In this document: piece by piece, positions 10,691-23,353 of the stretch
Numbering within the stretch: the stretch's first letter is position 1
Layout: every line of letters starts with the position of its first letter
From: Batillaria attramentaria
Taxonomy: Eukaryota; Mollusca; Gastropoda; Batillariidae
Reading direction: 5' to 3'
Assembly (NCBI GenBank): GCA_018292915.2
Contig: JACVVK020000148.1
Coordinates: 1,217,501 to 1,281,500, forward strand
DNA: 64,000 bases
Made by a program: the position numbers and the translations under genes
The notes under the pieces: generated by a model
What the model was told of the DNA's origin: nothing
Database searches by the model: none
Seen by the model: the letters and a program-made list of their open reading frames with translations, nothing else

Positions 10691-12162
10691 AATAACCGCC
10701 ATCACGGCGAACCAGCCCTCCCCCCCCCCCCCCGTCCTTCCCGGTAGAGACACTCATATTTATTCAGGCAAACGGGCAGAGACTTGGTCGTTGTGGAAGA
10801 AGAAGCTGAATAAACGTGTTAACCCCCGGTAGCCACCTGCTTGTCGTGTACAAATCGGACAGCAGGATCAGCAATTGTACATCAAAGCCCTAGACCGGCG
10901 TAATGTGGACACGTCAAATGACAGCTGCCTCTTGTAGAGCAAACGTGACCGTCGATACTTCCACTACCCCGCGGCCATTTGTTCTCACGTTCCACGACCC
11001 TGCGTGTTTCCGGGTTGACGTTGGCCTGATAGTCTAGAAACTACAGCTCCTGGGTCTGTTTAACACCGCAGCCACGTAGTTTCTGCAGGCGATAGAATTT
11101 CCTCTCCACGGTTGTCCTGGGCACTAAAAATTAAATTTTCATATTCATGTTCTGGGTCGTTGTGCGCCGTTTTCTAGCTACAGGGACCTTTTAGCAGTGG
11201 CGATTGCAGCGTGAACGGAGAAGGTACTGAGCTGAATACAAAAATTAAGGGAGTTTGACTGATGGTGTTTTACGTCCGCTAAGCACTGAACGGGTCATTA
11301 ATACAAAGGCTAAAAGTAGAATAATAGGTACCCAACTGTCCAATCACTTCCAAGATAACCAACCCGAAATCGACGAAAATGTTTTCGGAATAAAAAATAG
11401 ACGCAAGAAGAAAATACATAAAAAGTACAACATTCTGTCAAAAATTACCGTATAGTGATTCACTCACACTATACACTCACAATATCAGTGTCAAGTGTCT
11501 CCTAGGAAACTGGAGCACTAGAGTCAAGGGCACAGCTACACGTACGGTGCGTAAAATTCAAATGTAAGCCGGAAGCCATTTTGCCTGCGAACATAAATCC
11601 ACCTGGCTTAATAGCTGACGTCTAAAGCCAAGAGATCTTAGAAAGTCTTTCTTTAGCCTTTAATCAATATTGTAATCGACATTCTATAAAAGAAAAAAAA
11701 AAGCTTCTGATTTAAACCAAAGAGACTCGCTGGGTATTTTATGGTTTCTTCAATGGGCAGTATTCTTCTCCGGTTAATTCCTCGTGTAACTGGAACATAC
11801 AACGCTTGGAAGAAGATGGTGGTGTTTCGGACTTCACATGACTGAAACATACATGGCATAACTTGCTTCGCAACTGGTACGTATACAGCAACCCAGTCAC
11901 TGCCAAATCCCTGGTATACAAGGAGTCGAAAAGTGCCACTCTCGGGGAACTATGTGTTGCTGGGAAACAAGCAAGACTGCAAAGCACTCAAGAGCGACCT
12001 TACTCTAATTCTAAATAAATCCAAAATGTAAATGGATTTGAAATGCTACAACGCTGAGGAAAAAGTGCTGATATCTCGAAATATGAATCTCTTAACAACC
12101 AAGGTTGCCGTTTCACTGAGTTAGTTATTTAGGGCTTTTTATCCGGTCGTTTCACTGAAGGT
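10691..12162. other. Unassigned stretch, about 1.5 kb
   Basis: A poly-C run lies at about 10721-10735. The 18-bp word at 12120-12137 also occurs at 55462-55479. No gene recognised. Confidence 0.45.
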
Positions 12163-12226
12163 AACAAACAAACAAACAAACAAATAAACAAACAAACAAA
12201 CAAACAAACAAACAAACAAACAAACA
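12163..12226. repeat. (AAAC)n tetranucleotide repeat
   Basis: About sixteen aaac units with one interruption (aaat). Confidence 0.97.
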
Positions 12227-12740
12227 TGCTCAGGATTGCGTCGATGATAAAAACAGTCTGTCATCATTCAGCAGGTTGAACCTGCAACTGAATCTAATTT
12301 GACGGCTTAAACAAAGTTTCCGTTCGATAAAAGTTTATCAGAAAAACAACAGCGTTAAAATCAAGCCGTGGCAAAGCCAGATTATTGCTGAGCTCAGTAA
12401 CACGCGATTTTACTGTGACATGTCTAACCTACGCAGATAGGGCAATGCTTGCTCTCCGATTAAATGTATGTTACACTAATATTCTGAGTTAATTGTTTTC
12501 ACATCGCCAGCTGCCTGGGAAACGTACCACCACACACTAGAATGCGTGTGTTTTGGGAATGGATATAGATTCATTGGGGGGTGGGGGGGGGGGAACTAGG
12601 AAATATTAGAAAAAAAAAACAAGAAAAAAATAACGATTTACGACGATTTACAAACAGAAAGAAAAGTACCAAACCCTTGGAAGTTCAAAAGGAGCAACTG
12701 TGCATAGTGATTATTATAAAACTGCTTTTCCCCAAGCAAA

Positions 12741-12742
<2 letters not shown>
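12227..12742. other. Unassigned stretch
   Basis: Nothing recognised. A G-run lies at 12575-12593. Confidence 0.5.

Positions 12743-12817
<75 letters not shown>
12743..12817. repeat. (GT)37 microsatellite
   Basis: Pure 75-bp GT run. All open frames overlapping it are translated repeat. Confidence 0.98.
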
Positions 12818-12818
<1 letters not shown>

Positions 12819-13183
12819 ACGAAAGTTAGGAACTGCGCCCCGAGGTTCGTGTGCATTTATCTTGAGTTCAGCGTACACACTAGCAAATCACCCGACACAT
12901 TAGTAGTCGGAGTAAATACACAGTCCCCACCCCACCGAGATTAGCATGACCCAGTGGATTGGATTTGTACTATTGTGAGGAGGACGTTCCCCCGGGCCGT
13001 CTTCTCGTCTGGAAGGAGACTTGCGGCCAAATTCTGTTTATCCGGAAGTCTCAGGGAAATGGAATTTGCAGTGAACGTATCTCGGACATTAGATGCCCTT
13101 AAGGTTGGAGACGCCCGAGCGTAGACTTTCTGTCAATTCATTGAAGGTGTTATAAGGTACTGGGTTATTGTCTTTTAATGACA

Positions 13184-13225
<42 letters not shown>

Positions 13226-13643
13226 GGATGTGTTGGGCGGGGGGAGGGTGTCGGCGCTTTGGCATTGCCTACAACGTCGTAACTGAGTATACTCCCTTTT
13301 CCTATTCGTGTTGCCCACCAGTTTGGTGTACTTAGTGTATTTAAGGAAGACTTTGCTTAAATCCGAAATCGCAATAACGAATGCAGCCCTAAACAACAAA
13401 ACAGATCAAAACAAAAGAAAATACGAATGGGTGAAAATAATGTAACATGCACACTCGAGTGGTTATTCGTGTAGCATGCCTCAGAAAGAGATGGCACGTC
13501 CAATTAGACGTCTCAAGGGTGAAATATGAATACGCAACAGCAATGCTGTAACTAAATATCCGGTGGGTTGGACTGTCTGTCTGTCTGTCTGCCTGCCTGC
13601 CTGTCAATGAAATCCAGTGGAGACAAGGTACAACAGTTTGCAT
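12818..13643. other. Unassigned, with (AG)n and (GTCT)n/(GCCT)n
   Basis: (AG)17 at 13186-13220 is followed by a G-rich patch. A tetranucleotide GTCT/GCCT tract lies at about 13572-13604. No gene recognised. Confidence 0.6.
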
Positions 13644-13899
13644 TTTCCCGCCGGCTAATCTGAATATTCATTTACCCATACTGTCCACCGCATTCTCTCG
13701 TTCTACAGCTTTTTATAGTGAGTCCAAACCGAAGTAAAAGCTTATGAATAAATAGAGGGATCAAAAGAAAAGAAAGGAAACGAAATATTATTTCCACCCA
13801 CCCATCCATCAGCTAAGCTTGTAACTCGACCCACAGTGTGAGTACAACATGCTTGGGCCAGGAAAGAAAATTTCATTCCACACATCAAAATGATTACAA

Positions 13900-14225
13900 T
13901 TACACGTTGATCCCCGCAAGGAATTTCACCTCCGTCACCGCGGCGCCTAGCTACGGAGGAAGCAGTTCTCAAAGGTATACCCTTTGACGCTAACTCTATA
14001 GCCAGTTCCAGTCGTCTTTAATTCCACTCCATAGTGAAGTCGTCAACAGCGTGCCCCCGAGCAATTGCACGCACCCCATTGGAATGCGCCACGGTGAGTT
14101 CGCGAACAGCCAGATGACGGTGTCTTCCAGTCGACCCTGCGCTGACCGTCCGCAGGGACAAAAGCAAGGCGCATGCGCGCGCAGCGACTCCTAGCGCGTG
14201 CAAAACTCGAGGAGGAGGAAATAAG
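13900..14225. promoter_or_regulatory. CpG-rich patch with NRF1-like palindrome
   Basis: CpG is denser here than in surrounding sequence. The NRF1 consensus palindrome gcgcatgcgc lies at 14169-14178, followed by more gcgc. A minus-strand frame (14203-14018) opens with a hydrophobic stretch (ACALLLSL) but is only 61 codons and unidentified. This could be a promoter region; no transcript evidence is visible. Confidence 0.28.
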
Positions 14226-14523
14226 AGGGGGAACGATCGAGACTAAACTGGCAGGACAAGAAGTGGCTTTTGATGAAGCCGTCTGGTACTCGTAGCGTTT
14301 GGTTTCGCGCCGATTCGGAAGTGTGAATCAAAGCGCCTATTTTACCCTAAATTCGCGGAGGGTTTTGCAAAATTCATACAGTCTTCAAACTATAGAAACT
14401 AGAACTAGAAATCAGATACGTAAACAAGCAAACTCATCAGCTTGCCAACAGGACAAGATGTGAATCATATGTATTATAATGAAAATTAACTGTGAGCGAA
14501 AGAGATTTTTTGCGCCAAGAATG

Positions 14524-14558
<35 letters not shown>
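14524..14558. repeat. (CT)n microsatellite
   Basis: CT run with one ttt interruption. Confidence 0.95.
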
Positions 14559-14559
14559 A

Positions 14560-15674
14560 CACATTTTTGCTTTGTGCTTGTATTCGCCGAACTGTAATAA
14601 TTCACTAATTTGACATAAAAAATGAATTCCACCGTTGCTGGAAGGAAGATGTATGGGTAGCTAGACGAATCTCACGCGTCTAAAACTGACTTTTCCTTCA
14701 TTTGACAGGCGTCACTGAATCGATAAAAATTCTATTTGCACAAGAGAATAGCCAAGAAGCATGAGGTTTTCCCTGAAAATCTGTTTTTAATGGGACAGAT
14801 GAAAATTTGCTCGATTCTTTGTCCATACGTCACTTCCGTGGCAAATTATTCTTCACTTTCATATACGCGCATTTTGTTTTGCTTCGTGTGATTGCACGTG
14901 ATTGCAGCTCTCTCCACCTCCCACCCCCCCCCACCTCCACCCAACCCCAAACTCAATCTGCCTCCAATCCCACTTCCACAGGAAATGAACATGAAACACC
15001 GGGATATGATTTTTTTTAAATGAATGATCTTTCTTGCTCAGTGAATACGCATTTGATGCATTCTATTGACGAAGATATTGCAAGAGTAGTTTCCGTCAGA
15101 CACAGGCGTCAAGTTTTCGACAGTTCTTAAAACTATTATGCAGTTGGAGTTATTTTACTGTTTTCTAGTCCAAAAGTTTTAGTGCTGTGATACATTTTCA
15201 GCAACCACCATGATATCTTTTCAAACCTACTAATGGCCAATAATTTACTAAAAAATGCCTTGTATTGGACATTAGAGAAAAAGCCTGTTACTACTGAATA
15301 TGAGTTGACAAAGAATACTATTTATTTAAACAAGAGTGAGTTTAAACCAGTACCTATTGACTCCATCTTAAAATACCCCTCGTAATGAATAACCGGAGTT
15401 GCATAAACTCAGAAGCAATGCATTCAGAAATCTGCACTGCAGAGGCAGTTACTACACTCATGGTCCAGAAACTGGTTCTGTTGATATAAGACTCTCTCTG
15501 TCTGTCTATGTCTGTCTTTCCATACTTTTCTCATATGATCCTGTAGTTAGGAGTTGGAGAATTAGCTACGGCAGGTATGAGAACCATGTTTATGTTAACT
15601 GCCTTTAACTTGTCAAATAAAGTTTCACTATTCAAATTTATTAGTCTTAAATTATTATTATTTTATTCAGTACT
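14560..15674. other. Unassigned stretch
   Basis: AT-rich, with a C-rich patch at 14918-14945. No gene or dispersed repeat recognised. Confidence 0.45.
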
Positions 15675-15675
15675 C

Positions 15676-15718
<43 letters not shown>

Positions 15719-15963
15719 TATCGTAAATGCAACGTTGCAGTCAGTCTGTCTCTCTCTTAACGTAAATGCAACGTTGCAGTCAGTCTCTCTCTCTCTCTCT
15801 CTTAACGTAAATGCAACGTTGCAGTCAGTCTGTCTCTCTCTTAACGTAAATGCAACGTTGCAGTCAGTCTCTCTCTCTCTCTTAACGTAAATGCAACGTT
15901 GCAGTCAGTCTGTCTCTCTCTCTCTCTCTCTCTCTTAACGTAAATGCAACGTTGCAGTCAGTC
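15675..15963. repeat. Six-copy minisatellite with (CT)n spacers
   Basis: A (GTCT)n/(CT)n lead-in at 15675-15717 precedes six near-identical units of about 29 bp starting at 15718, 15757, 15802, 15841, 15882 and 15935. Each unit contains acgtaaatgcaacgttgcag and the 10-bp palindrome gcaacgttgc. Spacers are pure pyrimidine (tgtctctctc or (ct)n) of variable length, giving steps of 39, 45, 39, 41 and 53 bp. Confidence 0.95.
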
Positions 15964-16424
15964 TTCCCTCACTTCTTTTTCCAAGGAAAACGGGATGTTC
16001 GTGGGTGTTTGGTCTCAGTAGGTGTCGACACTGGTGAAAGGTGTGGCACGTCTCCCAACAGCTGCTGCGCCGTTTCGCGGAGCGGCTTTTAAAAATGCAT
16101 GGCAAGCCGCCATCAGATTTTGTTGTAACTAAAGTTTCACACCTTGATTTATAATATTTCTGAGTACCAAAGACATGTTTCATGTTTCTTAAGGCGCGGT
16201 TATAGTGATGCGAAGTATTTGCACATGTGCAGAATAATCATCAGTAAGGAACGATAATGCAACATGTAAAATCGCAGTGAGGTCGTTTTGCATCGCATTG
16301 CATTTTACAGATGATGTCAAGTGATGTATATGCTAAACATTCACATCTGCCAAAATGTGAATATGTCCTTGAAACGCATACTGTAAAAAGCCCACGGCTA
16401 CAAACTGATATATTCAACGAAATC
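15964..16424. other. Unassigned stretch
   Basis: Nothing recognised between the minisatellite and Repeat-D. Confidence 0.5.
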
Positions 16425-16437
16425 TTAACGCAAAGAT

Positions 16438-16654
16438 GCTGCATAGCACATTTCGTGCCGCGGTTTTGGCTCTGCATGCAAATATCAGGCAAGATTTATG
16501 GTTCCTTAATGGCTCTTACTGCAGCAAACACGAGTATAATCAAAATGCGACACTCCCACTAAGTCAAACTTAAATCCATACAGACACCCCATGGAATTAA
16601 TTATGATTTTTTTGTTTTGGTGCACAACCCCAAGCGTATTTGGTAGGAACTGAG
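16438..16654 (-). mobile_element. Repeat-D copy 1
   Basis: Shares an ordered series of matches with 39066-39290 and 53985-54463: atcaggcaagatt, ggttccttaatggctcttactgcagcaaac, atccatacagacacc, ggtgcacaacccc and ggtaggaactgag. A 13-bp TSD, ttaacgcaaagat, lies at 16425-16437 and 16655-16667. No terminal inverted repeat or clear polymerase III boxes, so the class is undecided. Confidence 0.8.
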
Positions 16655-16668
16655 TTAACGCAAAGATA

Positions 16669-17351
16669 CAGCTCTTTAATTATTGGTAGTAGTTATTGGT
16701 CAAAGTAACAAGTTATAAAAGACTCACACGTATAACATCTGAAACTTAAGTATGGATAAAAAAGGAAATGGAAGGGGAAAAGTGGTAGTTTAAAGTGAAC
16801 CGGTAAATAACAATTGCATTAAACATTCGACATTACCGCTGTGTGATAACGATTGATGTCTAGACGTTCGCGAGATTTTACTTCCTGCAGCAAGTGTGCC
16901 AGACGATTGACATTAGAATCACTCTCATTGGCATCGTCTTCATTACAGCTGGAGATCACTGTTCGTCTGGTCCTTGTTTTACCTACACTAGGAAACCGAC
17001 TTGACTAGTTCACTTCAGTTCTGTTCAGTTAAGGAAGACATCTTTGCTCTCGGAAAAGCCCACACGCGCTGCACATCATCTCTCAGAAGTCTTCCCAGCC
17101 CCATCTTTGAGACTGTTTAATGTCTGTCTGATTTAAAAGGGTCCCGTCACACCCTTTTTGGGTCGATCGTGGACCAGTACCTATATTCTGCAGGCGGCAT
17201 ATGAATAAAATTTCTCCCTCCCTCCCTTCGCCGCCACCTCCTTTTCCATCCACGCAATTATCGCCACCCCCTCCCCCACCTGTGCCGCCCCACACATACC
17301 CAAATTTCCCTGAATCCCTGTGCAAATGCGAGCTCGCGCAGTAATACCGTA

Positions 17352-17352
<1 letters not shown>
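16669..17352. other. Unassigned stretch
   Basis: Nothing recognised. C-rich pyrimidine patches lie at 17214-17290. Confidence 0.45.

Positions 17353-17383
<31 letters not shown>
17353..17383. repeat. (CT)n microsatellite
   Basis: Pure CT run of about 31 bp. Confidence 0.95.
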
Positions 17384-17388
<5 letters not shown>

Positions 17389-17781
17389 CTCGCATCTTGA
17401 ACATGTCCTAGGCAATTAACGGGCCACACCTACTCAGACAGCCATTCTTCATCCCCGGAAAGTAAGAGGGGGTTAATTTGTCATTTCCTCGGGAGGCCCG
17501 GGGCAAAAATCAAACCCAGCATCGCTTGGCCGCACAAATGGGCGAGAAACCTTTAGACTCATTAAAGCTTAGACTCTTGAAATGCGTTTGGAGGCAATCA
17601 GCAATGTAACAAGTGCATGCGCGTTGTGAAATTGGTCTGTCCTAGGTAATTGTCTTCACCACAATGACGTCAAAAGAACGTTACATACGGCCTGGGGAAA
17701 GGAAGTGAAGGGATAGGTGCACTGCCAGGATGAATTCCAGCGTAACAATCATATTAAATACCATCAAGATATCCTTGGAAG

Positions 17782-17962
17782 GGGGGCCAGGGTGGCCGAA
17801 TGGTAGATCGTTGGACTTTTAATGCTCGGGTCGTGAGTTCGTATCCCGGCTGGAGCCAAATATTTGTGCTGGCTTTTTCATCGTTGCCCCGTCTTTGATA
17901 TCACCCGTATGTGGTGGAAAAGGACGTTACCCCCCCCCCCCCCCGAAACACCCACCCACCCC
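17782..17962 (+). mobile_element. SINE-A copy 5, full length
   Basis: Near-consensus copy with intact box A, box B and core. The segment after ggacgtta has become a pure C run (17929-17944). TSD tatccttggaag / tatccttgtaag at 17770-17781 and 17963-17974 (one mismatch). Confidence 0.93.
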
Positions 17963-17974
17963 TATCCTTGTAAG

Positions 17975-18360
17975 TTTATATAAATTCGTGCTCCCGTTTC
18001 GTTGCGACCAGATCGACAGTAAATGATTATGTTAGCAAAACATTTGTCTTCTGGCAGCTTTCACAGAATCGTATTGGACAGTATTCAGAAAATATCGAGT
18101 GTGACATTTGCCACGCACATACACGTAGTCCTACTTTTTGTGGTTTATGAACTTGCTTACCTTTCAGCAGACATTGCGTCTGTCTTCGTGAAGGACACGA
18201 AGTGCCGACCAATTTTAATGGTGCACATGGCTGTGTTACTACTTGCGATTTTTTAGTGTTACGCTGACTTGGAGCAGATTTGGCTGATACTTTCAAAGGC
18301 ATCGACAGAGTTGTTCTTTTCTTCCAAGCTATATAGTGGTGTCATTACGAAAAATTAAAC
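17975..18360. other. Unassigned stretch
   Basis: A 77-codon plus frame (18023-18256) and a 91-codon minus frame overlap. Neither shows a recognisable family. Confidence 0.4.
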
Positions 18361-18404
18361 ACAACAACAACAAAAACAACAACAACAACAACAACAACAA
18401 CATC

Positions 18405-18468
<64 letters not shown>
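18361..18468. repeat. Compound (CAA)n / (AC)n microsatellite
   Basis: AAC trinucleotides at 18361-18402, then (CA)31 to 18468. Confidence 0.97.
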
Positions 18469-18469
<1 letters not shown>

Positions 18470-20085
18470 CGCAGTACAGCTTAGTAAGAGACTTAGGCGC
18501 TTCAAACAGTGTGCTCCTGTTTGTACACGAGCAAGAAGCCTGTGAAGGGAATGCAATTTCCCTTTCTCCAACGACGTCATAATAATTTCCTGACAATGAT
18601 ACGCCATGTGGCGCGTTGTCTGGAGGACGGTTGAACGAGCCGGATGTCATACCAGAGGACGAGCCATGATTTGCAGGTTTCATCACACAAATCAGATGCT
18701 CGACTGCAAAATGATACAGGCCCCTTCTGGTGCTAATCGACCGTAATGATAGTGCTCTACGTTGCATGACAAAGTGAGAAGGATGAACCGTCCTATAACC
18801 GGCGTCACGTTTGGGTGTCTGGTCTCGCGTTCAACCAAGGAGAAGAGCTGAATTACAGTTATCTTCAGGTTGCTTGGACAACCGCCTTGAGAGGAGAGGT
18901 CCCAGATTTTGTCCGTACTTTCGCAAACTTGAACTTGTGATGTTGTTGATGTGATATGTATGATGAGTGATAATTATTATAATGCAATGATATTTTTAAT
19001 GTGATATTTGATAAGATGAGATGAAGATTTTTGTCTTTTACTTTCATTTTATGTAATAACGACTGTGATTTTTTTTATACATGTATTATCCAGCGAACAA
19101 ATGACGTTCCTTTGTTTTACGCAGTCAAGTAATGTGGTTCCTGAGCGGCGCATACTTATTTTGATATTAGCAAATTGCTCGCCGTCGGTGTTTTTCGTTT
19201 CTCGCAGCTCCGCGCCTGTAAGCGCAATGAGGTGGAAGATGGCAGCTCTGCCCAGCATAAAAATACAGTCTAGCGTTTCGTACGGTCCCCGAGGCCCAGC
19301 AAAGGGACTTCGAACATAGATTATTTATCTAGCTAGATGTGCGCTATATGGATCGATGGGCACACAAGTGGCATCATGTAGACAAATGACCGACCAGCAC
19401 AGACTCAGCAGCCGATCCTTTCTCCTCCCGCCGCACGTGGACAGTTGCCAAGGTCTGATTGCCCTGCCCTCTGTGCGCGGCGATTTGTGACTCGGATTCT
19501 GCTAGAGTTTTGTCCCTTGCCATTTGCGCCTGCGCACTTGTTACAGTTGGAAAAGGGTGTAAGGAGGGAAATTGACAGACGGGGAAAGATTACATCTTGC
19601 CAGTGGCCCGGCGAACAACCTGGTCTTGTCCAAGAATCATTGGCTAATCGTGTTAGACTCCGGATGTCTTCTGGTTTAGCTGCGTGCAACTTTATTGTCT
19701 TTCAGAGAGACTTTTTTTATATTTGTGTGGCTGTTGGCATGTCTAAAGCTGGCTATCGAAATGCTTGAATATTCGGGAGCTGGGAAGAATTGGAAACCTC
19801 CTTGAAAGTTTGCTGGTAATGAAATGACTTGCTTCGGGGGGGTAGAATAAAGTAGAAAAAAAATGGTCATTGAGACTTTGTGAAAAATGCAGGGATGGTA
19901 GTGAACTCTGTGCATACACACTGATCAGTTCAGGAACGAACAGATTAGCACTGCTGTTCACAGTCAATTTAGAGACTTTCGCAGTCTTCATTTGGGTCTA
20001 GAACTAAAGTCAGGAATAATCAAAGCAGACTGCTTCTTACCACAAACATTTCCCAGAATTACCTTTTCCGTGCAAAATCAGTATC
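18469..20085. other. Unassigned stretch with a GC-rich patch
   Basis: No gene recognised. An NRF1-like tgcgcctgcgca lies at 19525-19536 and a YY1-like aagatggcagc near 19236. These are weak hints of a promoter in 19.2-19.6 kb. The rest is AT-rich. Confidence 0.35.
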
Positions 20086-20160
20086 AAGTCAAAGTCAAAA
20101 TACTTTATTTATCCCCGAAGGGCAATTTATGCATAGTTTCATGCATAGGTTCATGCATAG
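20086..20160 (-). mobile_element. LINE/SINE 3'-end fragment
   Basis: Read on the minus strand this is ttgcccttcggggataaata, then aagtattttgactttgactt. The aataaa-type end with a short tandem ttgact tail is typical of non-LTR retrotransposon 3' ends in invertebrates and fish (family knowledge). No coding part is attached. Confidence 0.5.
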
Positions 20161-20580
20161 TTTCGCAAAATTGTAACAGATGAGAACTTACCAACCACAC
20201 CAAGCAAGACAATGAATGCACTGGCTTCAAACTGAAGTGCACGTTTTTAGGGAGTCGGGGGGATCAAAGGTGCGGTCGAGCGAGTGTCTCCAGATTAGCA
20301 CAGTGACGTGGGCAAGAGGTTTTATGTTTGCTGACAGCACAAATCATGTGCACACGTGCTTCGGTTCTTATCCCCAGTTCCACAAATCTTAACTTCTTGA
20401 ATCTGTAAAGCAGATAACAATGTTCTGCCCACGTCACTATTGTTCTCATGCACGTGAAGTATGCGAATTGATCTCCCGTGCTAGCATGCAATAAACGACC
20501 CTGATTAAGCCAGGTTCTAATGATTTACTGTACGACTGGGAACGGCTTCAAATGTTAGATCCTGATTTATTCTCAAGTCT

Positions 20581-20582
<2 letters not shown>
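20161..20582. other. Unassigned stretch
   Basis: Nothing recognised. Confidence 0.45.
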
Positions 20583-20668
<86 letters not shown>

Positions 20669-20720
20669 CTAATAACCTCGTCGACTGAAGTCATGTGACC
20701 CCCCCCTCCCCCCTCAGACC
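20583..20720 (+). repeat. (AC)n(AG)n plus truncated Repeat-F copy 3
   Basis: (AC)21 then (AG)19 to 20663. A diverged start of Repeat-F follows (ctaataacctcgtcgactgaagtcatgtgacc against the ccgatattctttcatccactgacg and tcatgtctacc series of copies 1 and 2). It ends in a C-run at about 20699. Confidence 0.7.
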
Positions 20721-21272
20721 AGTTACGAAGAGAAATACGAGACCTTGGCACATTTTCTATGTGCTTCTCGAGATCGGTCGATTTTGACAGCATTGTTTGT
20801 ACGTCATAACCTCACAAAATGCATTTCTCGGAACAATGCACTCGATTTACTGAGCTGACAGAGCCTATAGTGGAGAGCGACTACAATCTGGTGTCACAGT
20901 CAAAATGTCTTTCTATATATATGTTTCTAGTTTCATTGTAACCAATGCTGCTGAAGAAATGCAGCTATAAATATGACAGTAATAGGTTTCAATACAGCCA
21001 GTGTTGAAAGATATAACTTAACGTCCTCACCGAGCTCTTGAATACGTCACGTTTCTTACAAATTATTACAGTATTATTGCAGTCTTCCTCAATTCGCTTC
21101 GAAAGCGAGACTGAGCATGACGGATAAGATACATTTTATACGTTGTGATGAAACAAGAAAAATAAAATGGCGTGTTTCATTGCTTGGTGTTTGTCTTTGT
21201 CGCTTTTCTGACCACCGGAAGTAGAGTCGAGGACATGTGCATACCTAAATAGTTACCATATCTTCATCGGGT

Positions 21273-21275
<3 letters not shown>
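20721..21275. other. Unassigned stretch
   Basis: Nothing recognised. Confidence 0.45.
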
Positions 21276-21343
<68 letters not shown>

Positions 21344-22049
21344 ATAAATGGAACTATTTTCTTGAACAGAATCCCAGGTTTTCCAACCTGAAGCCTTCAA
21401 GAACATTTTCTTGCAGTCTATTGTCCTGTTCCGGAAATCTTAACAATTCACGCACGCACGCACGCACGCACGCATGAACGCACAACTGCAATGAGCAAAA
21501 TGTAATGCAAGCGGTTAATCAGAGGTGCCCGAGGTCTTAGTTAATACCCGAAAGCCACAGTCTCTCACTGAAGATGTCAAACCTTTTTGCTCTGAAGACA
21601 AGTTCTCAAGAAGCCAGATCATCATTTTTTCCGAATCTTATTTACTTAAATTAAAAAAACCAAACAAATTGTCCCTTTGTTTTACGTTACTGGTGTAAGA
21701 AGACCAAAAAAAAAAAAAAATTCCAAATGATACGATTCAGAACAGAGAATGATTATTGTAAAAAAGAGGCATCGACGAGATAAAACTAAGGGTTTCACAT
21801 GAAAACTGGATAGGCCGAAAGGGAATTTAAGATTGATACCTCTGTGGAGGAAAACTGAAGGAAGCCATTGCATTGTGTGAAACTTGGAGTCTACTGTCTA
21901 GGGAGTCGTTTGAATCTCTACGTTGCTATGGTGCACATCTGAATTGTTAAGATTTCCGGAACAGGACAATGGACTGCAAGAAAATGTTCTTGAAGGCTTC
22001 AGGTTGGAAAACCAGGGATTCTGTTCAAGAGAATAGTTTCATTTTTTTC

Positions 22050-22123
<74 letters not shown>
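21276..22123. repeat. Foldback: inverted 100-bp arms with inverted AC/GT arrays
   Basis: Left arm 21349-21450 and right arm 21940-22044 are inverted copies with few differences. Both contain, on one strand or the other, cttgaacagaatcc, ccaacctgaagccttcaaga and tccggaaatcttaacaattc. Each arm is bordered outside by a dinucleotide array in matching inverted orientation: (AC)33 at 21276-21341 and (GT)36 at 22052-22123. The loop of about 490 bp holds a (CGCA)n run at 21451-21474 and no gene. Confidence 0.9.
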
Positions 22124-22127
<4 letters not shown>

Positions 22128-23353
22128 GCTGTTCTAATGAATCATGTGCAGATGAAAAAAAAAAGGACTGAAATATGGAAAAAAGAAATCAGCAAGAGTG
22201 ACCAAAAACAAACAAAAACAAAAAAGACGAAGAACAAAAAAATGACAGAGACCACCTCTGGCCATTGATGTGGAAAAAAAAATCCGCATTTCCAGTCCAA
22301 TGATTTTTAGAATTGTTATGTTCGTGCTTGTGTTGCGGAGCTATGCTCTTGCAACCCGTGCTGTTGTAAATGAGAGAATAAAAAAGCAACACTCCCAAAA
22401 TCCTCTGATTATAACCGACCGGAAAGACGAGAGGACGTAGAAAGGCTATCCAGTACGCCACATATATAAACATTTTAAACTCAGATTCTTGTGCTATAGA
22501 TCATTAGTTTTGTTGCTGTTGTGAATGTGTACTGTAGGACTTTGTAATTGTAATGACTCTGGTCGTCATCTAAAATGCATGGAGGCACCGACACGTTCGA
22601 CTGATTCAGTGTGTTAAGTTCTGGAGAGGCTTTCGAAAAGGTTTCCGTTGTTTCAGTTGTTGAGAACGGTTAAGTCAGGCATGAAAGATTAGGTGAAATT
22701 ATTCCAGGGCTTGGGAATAGTTCACCACGATTCTTGAGTTTAAATGTATCTTGTTAATTAACCTTCACAACCAGAGATAATCAAAGTAGCAACAACACGT
22801 TTGATTGAAACAACAATAACAAAGCGAGACTGATGGAAATTCGCCTGTTTTTCTGGTGTGCAGCTCCAGAAATCGAGTCAGCGGAATAATTTGAACTTTT
22901 GTTCTTGCAAAAGTGTATTTTTTGGAACCCAGAGTTGACAAAAGAACGCAAAAAATACATAATGGAATCCCATGGAAGCATGGGACCCACAGTCCTCTCG
23001 GTGTGTACTGCAAGGTTTTTACTGGCAATCAGGGAATCATGAAAGCTTCATGTGCTCAGTGCTTCTCTTTGAATTGCTGGGTCAGAATTCAAACCAAGGG
23101 AACAGTATAAACTTTTCATGTGTTTGCACGCTGCACAACTAAGAAGCCTCCAGGCTAAAAAACAAAACAAAACCGAAGGCAGCAACAAAATATATGATTG
23201 AAACATGTCAAGCGAGGCGAGGAAGAATGGAAGGAGATAACACTGCCGGCCCTCCGCTTCCATTCCCTTCCATCGCGCACGGCTCCTATCTCCTGTGCTT
23301 CGGCCATTTATGATAGACCCTGTGGTCCCACAGCGGGTCTAAGCGCCGTTACA
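22124..23353. other. Unassigned stretch
   Basis: Nothing recognised before the GC-rich patch at 23.2-23.5 kb. Confidence 0.45.

Noticed and set aside
10690..10700. Micro-exon (tttcag|tgcctgcag|gtaat) in the tandem array
   Set aside because: A nine-base exon with no coding context; the acceptor-like motif is just part of the repeat unit.
15718..15963. CRISPR-like repeat-spacer array
   Set aside because: Spacers are low-complexity CT sequence and the genome is eukaryotic. It is a minisatellite.
18345..18767. 140-codon minus-strand frame
   Set aside because: Its C-terminal third is microsatellite translation and the rest has no recognisable domain.
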